Below are positions 44,758 to 55,506 of a stretch of DNA of 64,000 nucleotides, piece by piece. The notes below the pieces were generated by a model. The model was not told where the DNA came from. It saw only the letters and a program-made list of their open reading frames with translations, and made no database searches. The stretch comes from Yamagishiella unicocca. Lineage: Eukaryota > Chlorophyta > Chlorophyceae > Chlamydomonadales > Volvocaceae. Both the position numbers and the translations under genes were made by a program. The stretch is taken from assembly GCA_003116995.1 (NCBI GenBank), contig BDSL01000003.1, positions 806,001 to 870,000 on the forward strand, written 5' to 3'. How positions within the stretch are numbered: the first letter of the stretch is position 1; every line of letters begins with the position of its first letter.

Positions 44758-47223
44758 CAGGGGGAGGACGCAGCGCTGCATCTCGAGGAGGCATCATCAC
44801 CCCCGAGCCAGACAAGCTTTTTGGCAAGCGCGCAGCTTTCAGCTAATGAAGCAAGATTAAATGAAGATTTTCAGTTAAATAACATGAACATCAATGTTGG
44901 CGGCATCAAGGTCTATGGAGGCGACTTTAGTTTCGGTCGGTCCGGCGAGACCGTTGAAGGTGCCCCTTCTCGCAACCCTTTCGGTCCCAACGCACACGCT
45001 GCAGCGGCGTTTGAGAACACCCGGTACGACTCTACTACAAACAGGTCGCCCCCCTAGCCGCGTACAGCCGGTCGCGATTCGGCGGCTCCTGCCTCGAAAC
45101 CATGGAACCCCAAAATCTTACTTGTTCCAGTGCGACAATCTATACAGCCGGAGAACTGCCTTGCACGTGCATCGAGACCCAGAGGCCCTTTCGATAGCCT
45201 GCAAGTTACCGGGTCAGGAACATTACGCGTCCATAACAACACACGCACCCGCACGCGCGCGCAGCTCCCCCGCGGGATGGCGCGTCACGATGTGTGGCTC
45301 GGCACGGTTACCTGGCAAAGCGTGCGGGGAGGCCCGCAGCTAGGAAGGTTAACGTCGTTGACGGATCCCATGGGGAGCCTGGGGAACCGGCCGGCTATAA
45401 AGCTAACACGTATGTTGAAGGCAACCGTGTTGGGAAGCGACAACAGCGTTTAAGTCGGCGTACCGAGGTGGCACTCTGTCGGTACGCCGGTGGGTGCGTT
45501 ACAAACCACCCCTTGCTGCGTGCTATGCCGTTGCCTTCTCCTTCAGCTGGCATCCTTACATGCCTTCCTCCTGGCCCGCAGCGACACCTTTTGGAGGCAA
45601 GTAACGTTGCGCCCGGTGCCTGCGGAGCTAAGCCAAGCCAGCTGCGGAACTCCGCGCCGTCTGTGCGAGCCGCACCATACCACCATTCTGGGCTGGATGT
45701 GCAAGGTCTCTGAATCCATGAGGCTCAACATCTCAACGCTCTTCGCCGCCACAATAATACTCGACCGCTTCGTGGCTGCCGCAGCGGTAGGTGCTGGATG
45801 TTGGCGGGAGCAGTGTTTCACACGGACTGCGCTGTTGCGACGTTCTAGCGGAGAGTATCGAAAGAAATGCAAAGATGCACGACGAAAAGCGCAGTGGTCG
45901 TAGCGCAACGCCCAGGCAGACGTATAGTGGTTCGGGGCGCTGTGGCATGTCAGTATTGCGGAAAATGTGCGTGTTCCTCCGTAACTGCAACGATGTGCGC
46001 GCCCCTCGGTACATACACGATCGCATGCATGCCTCTGACGTATGCAGCTGTTCGTGTATGCGGTGCGCACACGTCCAGTCCGATCGTGCGCCGCCTGGGT
46101 GGGTGCCGGCTTGCGCGATACCTCATATTCATGATTGCGACATCCCCTGTGAAGGCGCCGCCGCGAGCAGCTGCGACCAGTCAGCCGTCTTGCAGCAGCT
46201 CGTCCTCACATGTGGTGAACTTCGCCTTCCTCCACTATCGCCGCAACTGCCCCCCCCCCCGGCCAGCCCCGGGCATCCGTGCTCACCACCTCCTCAGCCC
46301 TTCCGTTTCGCCACCCGGCCCTCCGTTGATCGCAGGTCCTGCCGCCCGACTGCTTGCTGCAGCTGCTGGCTCTGGCGTGTTTGTCGGTGGCGGTCAAATA
46401 CCATGAGGTGGGTGGCCGCATGTACGTGTCGTACATACACCGCCGCGGGGTTGACAATCACCCGCTGGTTGACTTCGGTTCGTGGGGTATACGGTCAGGG
46501 CCTTCGGGCCTTACGTCTGTAACAAACCCGCTGGGGTTCTCCACCTGAGGACGTCCCCCCCGACGCGCCCTGCTGACCCCCCCCCCGGGCATCCTGACCT
46601 CAAGGACGCTTCGGTTGAGGTCCCTCCGGCCGTATGGCTGGGCCTGGCAGTTGATGCAGACGACAACAGGCTATACGAGGTAGGCTGCGCTGCGCTTGCG
46701 CTGATGTGTACGGCGAATTACGGAATCATACGACACGCGTGTCAACCAATCGGTGGGCCTCTCCTCGCATTCCCTCCATCCAGAGTCCCAGTTGCTCTCC
46801 ACTTGCCCGACGCGACTGCATCCATCCTCAAAGCCGCGTGTCCCTAGGCAGCTCGCACGTGTCTTTGCTTGACCTCCCTCGCCGCGGCCCGGCCCGGCCC
46901 CGCCCTCGCAGCCCGAGGACCTGCAGCGGTTCGAGTGGTTGCTTCTTCAAACCGTCGGCTGGCAGCTGCAGGACCCCAGCACCCTCGCACAGCAGCCCCC
47001 GACGCTCCCGTCGTGCGCTCCCGCAGTCCCCGTCGGTGGTCTTAACAGTAGCCGCAACAATTGCGACGAAAGAAGCCCAAGCAATCCTACCGCTGGGGCT
47101 GCAGCCGCCGTCGCCGAGCTCGCTGCCGACGGCGGCACTACCAGCATTGCCGGCGCCGGAGGCGTGCCCCTGTCGTCACCAATAGCGGAGCCAGCAGCTC
47201 GTGTCTCCGGCGTGTTGCCTTGA
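44758..47223 (+). CDS. D-type cyclin, copy C, degenerate and truncated
   Basis: Recognisable exons: 44761-45049 (acceptor side uncertain, same AG/GT phase-2 donor as the other copies), 45582-45786 (TILGWMCKVSESMRLNISTL, ILDRFVAAA), 46336-46407 (LLQLLALACLSVAVKYHE), 46605-46679 (VWLGLAVDADDNRLYE) and 46912-47223 (DLQRFEWLLLQTVGWQLQDP). The first exon is AT-rich, reads IKVYGGDFSFGRSG and NPFGPNAHAAAAFENTR, and has no LxCxE (LHLEE at the matching place). The last exon loses the SFLEHYL helix, runs into Ser/Ala/Pro-rich sequence and stops. No counterpart of the final exon (second cyclin fold) is found in the next 800 bp. The exon 4 acceptor is AAG instead of CAG. No start codon is firmly placed. 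Either a specialised short cyclin or a decaying copy. Confidence 0.6.
46460..46534. repeat. 66-bp insertion flanked by 9-bp direct repeats
   Basis: Compared with the same intron in copy B, copy C has an extra segment between two acccgctgg copies (46460-46468 and 46526-46534). This looks like a small insertion with a target-site duplication, or a slippage event. Confidence 0.7.
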
Positions 47224-50200
47224 CGGCTATACGACTTACGCCAGCAGGTGATCGTTTGCCGATGGCGGTTCCGTTTGGGAGCGGAGGATGCGGGATGGAG
47301 GTGGCTGCACTTACAATGGGCAGGCATGGTGGAGCTCGCGGTCTTCGACACAGCAACAATTTCTGGACATAGCAACTACTTTAGCGGGCAGGTTTGCAAC
47401 AGGCAGGCGCTCGGCTTCACGCCTACGATCTCCCTTTATAATAATATCATACGAACCTTCGGGACCCGAGTGCTCGTTGTCTCTGGCTGCGTGCCTGGCT
47501 GGCAGGCCTGACCTTTGGCGCCTAGCCTACCGCAGCTCAGCGCAGCATTGGCGGCTAGCTGCTGCCTTGCTTGGGACTGTCCTCGGGCGTGCTGACGTCA
47601 TCATGGCATGCCGAGGATCGAGCCCTGGGGGAAGGACGGATTTGGAGCCAGGGGTGCTGTATGCCGACGCTTGGAAGCCCGAGTCAGCCGCAACGGATGC
47701 TGCCATTGTGACCATCCGTTTGCTCCTCTCCCATAACGCGGCGGTGCGCAGCAGTGGCTGACGGCCCCATCGGCTCGAAGCGCAGAGTGCCACGAGCTGA
47801 GGGGGCCTAAACCAGCACTCATATAGTCAGGGATAGAGGGAAATAGCAATACGGCCGGGTCGGGGACCCGGGCCAGGCGCCTTTGGTTCCCTCAACAAGG
47901 TTATGGATAGCGGATCACGTGCACTCAGGCGCAGCACCCCGCAATTATTTAACCAAGAACTGTAACAAGTACAACAACAACTAACCGCAGAAGGGGTTGG
48001 TGCATGTGGCCGCGTCAGGAGGCGACCTGACGAGGCCTAATTAAACAGGCCAGTATGTATTCATATCATTTCGCAAGCTGCCGTGCTGGCATGTGTTTGC
48101 TTATCGTTGGGTACACCGCACGAGAGCGTGCACGTGCTCTTGCTGGTTGGCTGGCTGACGGCTGTCGTCGTACATGTCAGACACGGTTTGGGGAGGCACA
48201 CGCCCTTTCCAAGGCAATATATGGGTCTGTGTAGAACCTTCCACTGTAGTGCCAGGTTTTGTATGTAGCATGTGGCGCAGTTCCTCGTCACTCCGGTGGT
48301 ATAAGAATATGACTGCCCGCATGCCGCGAGGCAGGGACCGACGGGCACTCAGGCAACACGTCGTATGGAGGTGGTCTTGTAGCAGTAACGTATGGCTGAG
48401 CCGTCTGGACGTGGTTCGTGACAGCAACCCGTGTAGCTAAGGACTAAATAGCTGCGCGGGTAATGGCAGGGATACCCATGCCCCTAAGAGAGGGGACTTC
48501 CAAGGTGCCCGCCCGCGTTTCGTACGGATCAGTTTGTTGCTAGTTGGTAGGAATAACGGTTACTGTGGGCTCCAGAGGCGGGTGAATTGCATGATCGCGT
48601 CAGCGCACACGGGCAGGTGCGGTGGGTTATGGAGGTTGGGTGGTGGAAACAGGGCACCTTGCGCGCGAAGCAAACCTGCTTAAGGGACGAGTAGCTCTAC
48701 AATGGGGCCCCGTTTCTGTGGTGATGAGAACTGATGAGAAGAGCCCCGCGAGGCCTGTCGTACATGCCGTGCATCTCGCAGCAGCGGCATACCTTTCGGT
48801 CGGCATCGGCGGCGTACGTTGCTTTATTGTTGAGCTTTGCTGCTTGGGAGGCGGCGGCATCTAGGCCAAGCTGGTGGAAGTTATAGGACACGGGTTCGTC
48901 ATGTATCGCGTATGTTCCTCATTGCCACCGCGACAATATCTGGGGATTCTTGGGGTCGGTCGGTGCGGCGCGCCGCAAGTGTCGATCTTAAGGAAAATGG
49001 AGGGACGAGGTATTGCCAACTGGGCGTTTCAGCCCTCACAACCGATGTTGTCCTACCGTACATTCCGTCCCGAGTCGTTATCATAACTTCTGCCTGCAGG
49101 TGCTGTCCAGGCCAGACCTACGCCTGCTGCATTCAGCGGGTTCTAGGGTTTCGCACATGCTGTGTCAAGCACGCTGTTTCAAGCCATGTCAAGCATGCTG
49201 TGTGTCATGCCAGGTTGGCCTGGAGGTACCAAGTCTACCAGCAGCACCTGCCCCTAAATGCCCGCATCCGCAGACGCGTTTGATCGAGGGAGCCTCTGGC
49301 CTAACGGAGGCTCAGCTTGTTGGCCGTGCATAGCCGTCGGCGGAAGGGTTTTATATACCTTATTTGGGGGCCGAGCAGCTGCGGCGCAGCAGCTGCAGCG
49401 AGCGCAGATTTTAGGCACGCTTCGGCCTTGAAACCTGACGCAATGAATGTGGCTCCTTTCAACGTATCATTTCAGCACATGCCGTGCGTCTTCTCGAAAG
49501 TAAGACCGAGACTCCGCAGTGGCTTGCTGCATTTTGGAAACCTATGCCACTCGTCGGTTCACTCGCCGCTCGTCAGTGCTATTACCCCTCGCCATCGCTT
49601 CTTAGCGGCTTGATAGGCAACTGTCTCTCCTTATCTGCCGACACTTTGGCCACCCACGCATTCACGGGTTACATGAGATTGTGTTGGAGGTAGACATTGA
49701 AGGGCGCTGTTTTGCACACGGAGTTGGTGGTGGTGGGCGCCGTACGTGGGGCAGGTTGCCATCATAAACGATGGCCAGCTGGCAATCCGAATCCGAAACT
49801 TTCTATCGTCCATTAGAGATCCTTGGAGACGTGCATTCGTGCGTCCATGCTGTTTCGGAGGCTCGCTGGTCATCCTGCAACACGATATTCCGATGTGTCG
49901 TTTGCGTCCGTGCCCAAGCGCGCAGTTCTGCGCCCTCACACAATGAAATCACACATATTACCCAATACGGGGTTTCATCGGGGCCGAGCGCTGTGTGAGA
50001 AATGATACGTCGAACAGCATCGGAGTCATCTTATTGCCTTGTTTCACATTCTCGTCGTGTGGCCTGTTTGCGGACGTTCCAGCGCCTGACTGCGCCCGAC
50101 AAACCAGCTGGAAAAGCTGTTGCCTCGGTTGCCAATTTTTTAAGACTACACGTAACGACCGAACGCCGCAATGAGCAGCACTTATGTCACACCACGTTCA

Positions 50201-51339
50201 AGGCATATCTCATTATCATCTCCTACACTCAGTCAGCTTCATAGCTAGATGAGTAATAGCTTCGCCTGCCTCCGCATCTCTGCAAGCGATCGCAACTCCG
50301 TCGCAATTTAGGCGGATTATGGCACACTTAGGCTTTGCAACTGTCGCATGTGCATTAAACAGCAAGTGACCCCCAGCCTTGGGCGGTCGTATCGTAGCGT
50401 TATAAGTCTTCTGCACGAATATATAAGTATACATAGCTGTGGAAGGCTTTGTATTAGACCAGTGCAAATAAGTACCGTTAGTAGTATTCGTAACCCTTAG
50501 TAATGGGCCGCTTGGTCCGCCATTACTCCACAGCAAAGGTTCTGATGAGGGTGATGGGAGAACAGCCCCAGCACGGGCCTTCCTGGATTCGCACCCATTC
50601 GCAGTGCCATGCCTTCACCGGACAACGACAGCGACAGCCCTGTCTCGATCTGAACAGATACATGGTCTGGCCGCAATCGAAAGCGATGACGTGCCATGAC
50701 AGTCTGTAGGGGTCTAGAGGCTGGCGAACGGTTCGAACGGTTTGGGGCGTGTCCGATTGCCGACTTAGCTGACGTGTGCGGGGGGTGTTGGTGCCCGAAA
50801 GGCGCAGACACGCATATCGATGAGCGGGCTAGCACATCAGACACGCAAGTGCGCTTGGTCACACCAATCCGGGTCGCCTGAAAGCGAGAGCGCGGCAAGT
50901 TGGGGAGCAGGGAAAATCCCTGGTGAGGGGGGTAGCCGCCTACGGTCGGGTGCGAACTGCGAAGCACCTGCTATTGCACCGATGCCAGAATGCTATACAG
51001 ATGAAGTACAGAAAACGAGTCGCCTGGGATCCACTGGGATCATAGAGAGGACTAATCCCGACATCCAGCTCGAATAGGTAGGGCTTCCAGGACAACATAA
51101 TAGGCAAAATCGTTGATATTTCTGTATTATTTGTAAACCAAAAGGGAAGCTGAATCAATCCGGCAGGCAAAACTGGGTAGCAGCGTCCACCTCTGCGATG
51201 GACGAGCAACTGGGGAATGAGAGAAAACGAGAAAACTTACCCCAGAGAATAGCGTTCAGAGAACGAGAAACAGCATACACTATATCAAGTTCGGGAGGCG
51301 CTATCGGGAGGCAATCGGGGTGCCCCCTGCCTCCTGGAT
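47224..51339. other. Spacer downstream of cyclin copy C
   Basis: No exon chain recognised. Short ORFs only. Searched for the missing last exon of copy C and did not see it. Confidence 0.5.
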
Positions 51340-52480
51340 GTGCGTCCCGATGGCGGCTCGCCTCCCCCCGGCAGTGGAAGGCGCGCTGGGCGACCCGGCA
51401 CAAGGGGGTATTCTAGCGTTTGGCCGCTGATGGGACTCCGCTGGCGAGTAACACGCATGTTCGTGGCGCTCCCACGGAGGCCTGTGAGTGGGGGGAAATA
51501 TCCTGGGGCCGGCGCAAAACCGCTGTCCCTTCGCCTGCGCCATTTCTGGCACTGCCCTGTTGCCCGTGCGGTATTCGAAGTGCTCCAAGGGCGCCTTGCC
51601 GGGGTGCCTGTCCCCCGGGCTGAGCAATCGGGCGGTAGCGGTCGCGCTGCGGGCTGCCCTGCGTGGTCAGCCCCGCTGGTGTCCGGCCGCTGGCCCGTGT
51701 GGGGCCATGGCTGGTGCAAACCCCCCTGGCTGTGAGCTGTGTGGTTGGGATGTTCTCTGGTTTCGGGTAGTTGTCCCATTGGGATTAACCTCGGCCGCTG
51801 CACGCTCCAGGCTGTTTCACGCCACCCGGCCACGTGAGAGGCCCCGCCTGATGCCGTGCGCTCGCGCGCAGGTGACTGCGGTTGCTTGTTTTTGGGCCCG
51901 CCTGCGGGGTTTTGCTCAGAAAGGTGCCGGGTGGGTTGCTGCCGGGGCCACCCACCCGTGGTTGGTGGTCGTTTGCGGTGTGCTGGCTGAACCCTGCTCC
52001 CCAGCGGGACCCCAGCGGCTCCTGCCTGGCGCTCTGTCGCTGGTCCGCCTGTCTGGTGCCTTCTGGGCCCAGGCTGGTTTTGGTTTCTCTCCAGTGCGGT
52101 TTGCTCCGCTCAGCTAACTATGTTGTCTGGGACCGTTTTGGTGGATGCGTCTGGGGTGTCACCTGCACTGTTTTGCGTTTTCCCCGTCCTCTTGGCCTTG
52201 GTTTGTTGGGACTGCCCATTGCGCTGAAGTTTCCTTGGCTGGCCGGCCTTTCGGGCGGGGCGTTTTTCGCGAGAGCGGGGTACCCTGGGCCGCCGGGGGT
52301 TGCGATCCCCAGCCCGTGGGTCCGGGCTCTGTGTTTCCCACCGTTTTCGCTGCGACTGGCCTTGGGCTGCTTGGGTTGTCCGTTTTTTTATTGTCGGGGC
52401 CCCGCCCTTTGGGGCAAGGCGAGGTGTCCTGTTTGCCCTGTGCCAATTGGGGCGTCTGCTGGCTGCTAGCGCTGGCTTTT
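51340..52480 (+). pseudogene. Decayed retroelement fragment (RT C-terminal-like)
   Basis: This GC-rich island stands out in the AT-richer spacer between cyclins C and D. Broken plus-strand frames read HFWHCPVARAVFEVLQGRL, then, after frame changes, ARAQVTAVACFWARLRGFAQ and ATHPWLVVV. The HxFW-CPVA pattern and the later FWARLxGFAQ stretch recall the C-terminal, zinc-finger-like part of proteins spread through volvocine genomes behind reverse transcriptases. I see no RT catalytic core and no long continuous frame, so this is probably a 3' fragment left by an incomplete insertion. Recognition is from memory and moderate. Confidence 0.4.
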
Positions 52481-53150
52481 CATAGGGTGAGGTCTCGGTA
52501 TGGGCCCCCCCTCTGTCCTGGGCTCGGCAGGCTTGAGGACACTATACAATATTTATTACTTGTGCTTTCGTGACCCCACGCTAGGGTGAAATTATGAGGC
52601 CTCCGAGACCTCCGGGTTATGGTCACAAGGGTGACTGGAAATTAATTTACCTAATAACGGTAGATTCACCCCAGCGCAACATTTCAGGTGGTGTCCGAAT
52701 GATACGGTGCTTGGCAGCAGGTTCTCAGCAGTGCGCATATGCAGTACGGTCTGGGCCGCGTGGCGCAGGTACGATAGTTTTGGCCATGCGGCCGTCACTA
52801 CAGAACCCGACCGTCTGCAATCCATACATACAAGTAACTTCGTTCTTAACACTTCAAAAAGGTTCTACTAGTTTCAGGAATTCATACTGGTCGTTGCTGC
52901 CCACCCGCCAAGGGTTGTTTCAAGGTGTCATTCAGCACGCTGACTGAGCCGCGGGCCACGAGCCGTCAGGATGTCTGAGTACACAACTTTCATGTACAAG
53001 GTACATACAATGCAAGCGAGTTGTTGCCATTGGTAGTAACCGAGACGCAAGCAGAACTACGGGGTACGGATACCCTCCAGCTTCCGTGGCCGATTTTCTC
53101 AACATTTCCTACCTTTGCTATGACAGGATTGTGTCGAGAGGTCCGTTTCT

Positions 53151-55506
53151 ATGGAGTCCTTATCGAGCAGCCCTGGGAGCTGCTCATCCAACGATGCGGT
53201 GTCGCTAAGCCGGTCCATTTCAAGCGACTGCCTCAGCCTAACATGCACAGAAACGGACATTGGTGATATGCATACGGATGACATTGAGGCCCTTGCTGAT
53301 GAGCTGCACGAGCTTGGAGGAAGCTGCGCCGATGTGCCCCGTTTCGTCAAACATTCGCCCGAGTCCAGAGCTGCTGCTGCGGACGTACGCCGCCTTATAA
53401 GGTATATCTCAGCTTTAACCGAGTGGGGGGGAGGCGTTTGTGTGGACTGACGCATGGCGTCACCCCCACCCTGCCGCGGCGTATGGCCATGCAAAGCGGC
53501 ACACACAATCCTCTCCTCAGCAGCACCAGTTGACACTGCGACACTTAGGCGATACAATGAGCAAGTTGGTTTCCGAACGTGCGATTTCGGTGCGTGGGCC
53601 CAAACCGCCGCGACGGTGACCTTCGTACCTGCGCTCCCCCTCACTGCCTACCCCCAGGATTCCGATCCTTAACTAGCCATCACACAGCCCGAGCACTCGC
53701 CAGTCGCCACATAACCATTTCAGTCGTAATCACACTTCAGTTTACTAGCATTTTGGGCGTCTCTCACTCGATCCGCCTCGTCCCGTTATCGATTGCTTCC
53801 TCGCAGCGATGACCTGCGAAAGCAGGATGACCTGCGAAAGCAGGACGACCTGCGGCGTGTGGCCTGCACTGCCGGCTGCGCCGCGATCCGCCGCCTTCCC
53901 GCACAGCACCGCTCCCTCATCGTGGGCTGGATGCGGCAGGTGACCACCGCGCTCAAGCTACACCTCTCGACGCTCTTCTCCGCCACCTCCATCCTCGACC
54001 GCTACGTCGCAGCCGCCGCGGTAGGTGCTGGCGGGTCTGACTGCGGGATAGCGCAGAAGCGCACCCGAATGCGGGATGGGACGGAAAATATTCCCGCAAA
54101 TCTGAGGGCGTGTGCCTATGTAGTTCGTCGCTGTGATGGTACCTGGATCGATGGCTGGCAGCTGGCGGCTAGGATGCAATTGCGCTATGAGGCTGCACTA
54201 CACGTGCCTGCGCCAGCGCCTGTCACCCCAGCTCTTCTGGGGCCGCGTCGAGGAGCCTTGCTCGCGATCTCTGAACCCCCCGGTCACTGGACTCGCCTTC
54301 GGCTTGCAGGAGATGCCCGCAGACGGCTTGCTGCAGCTGCTGGCGCTGACCTGCATGTCGGTGGCAGTCAAGTACAACGAGGTGAGCGCCGAGCCGTGAC
54401 CGTGATGCGCATCAGTTCCGGCGTGTTCAGGGTCGACCGCCCGTCACGCGGCGTGACCTTGTTACCCCGGTACGACGCGGTGTATTCCATGGACTGGTTG
54501 CCACCCTCCTTTGGTTGCCCGTTTTTGGCAACTACGTGTCTGTACCGCCATCGCTGAGGCCACCCTGCCACGCCACCCACCGGACATCTGCGCAGGTGGG
54601 GCAGATCCAGCCGGCGGTTTGGATCGGCCTGGCGGTGGGCCCCTCCGGGAGCGTCATGTACTCGGTGCGTTGCCTCCTTGCCTTCATCGGCTCCCTCGCG
54701 CGGCTGCAACGCCCCACGCCTCGCGGTAACTTACTTCACCTCCGATTCCAACTCATGGCCGTGCAGACTCGGGACCTGCAGCGGTTCGAGTTCACCCTGC
54801 TACAGACCATCAGCTGGAAGCTGCACGAGCCCGACACGTGCGCCTTCATGGAGCACTTCCTGGTGTGCCTGCCCCAGGCTCCCGCCGCACACACTGGCGC
54901 GACGAGGGCATCCACGGCTGCTGAGTCGGCTCGCCCCACGCCGGTTTGCCCGGTGACCCGCAGGGCCCTGGTGCTCGCGGTGCGTACCCACAACGGGCAG
55001 GGCAGCAGTGCTGGGTGGGGTGGGGTGAAACTGAGTATCAGGTGCTTGATATCAGGTGTTGCGGTATACACCAAAATCGGGTCGTCTGCTTGTATATGGC
55101 ATATCGTCGGTTGCACGTTGGCGCTGGTATACCTGTCCGGCCCATGTCGGTGATGTTGCCCGGCCCATGTCGGGCGCTCTTGGCTGAAAACCGCTGTCCT
55201 CTGTTCGCTGGCCCACAGGAGATGACCCTGACGCATGACAACTTCCTGTCGTACGATTACAGCACCGTGGCGCTGGCCTGCATGGCGGTTGCGGAGCGGA
55301 TGGTCGTTGACGAGTTTGAGCCCGTGATTGGATCAGGCGGATGGCACCGACGGCCCGCAGCGGCCACTGCCGCCGCTGCTGCCGTGGTTGCGACCTCCGG
55401 GCTGGGCCTCGAGAGGCTTGCGCCGGGTCTGGAGCACTGTGCTGAGGCGCTGGAGAAGTGCTACGGCATGCTCGTCCAGGGAAAGGCCGGTTCCAACTAC
55501 CAGTGA
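53151..55506 (+). CDS. CYCD1: D-type cyclin, copy D
   Basis: Exons 53151-53401, 53807-54020, 54310-54381, 54596-54664, 54767-54979 and 55219-55506 join in phase to 368 residues. LxCxE is present as LTCTE at residues 30-34 after a Ser-rich start (MESLSSSPGSCSS). Exon 2 begins with a triplicated CDDLRKQ/DDLRKQ unit, then SLIVGWMRQVTTALKLHLST and ILDRYVAAA. LLQLLALTCMSVAVKYNE, VWIGLAVGPSGS, DLQRFEFTLLQTISWKL and TCAFMEHFLVCLP follow, and the last exon has FLSYDYSTVALACMAVAERM. It is the most diverged complete copy, shares little intron sequence with the others and lies nearest PGK, so it may represent the ancestral position. A short upstream coding exon, as in copy A, cannot be excluded. Confidence 0.9.

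Noticed and set aside
52159..52446. Minus-strand 95-residue ORF (Pro/Gly/Lys-rich)
   Set aside because: It lies on the decayed element and has no motif; the plus frames there have the retroelement-like signals.
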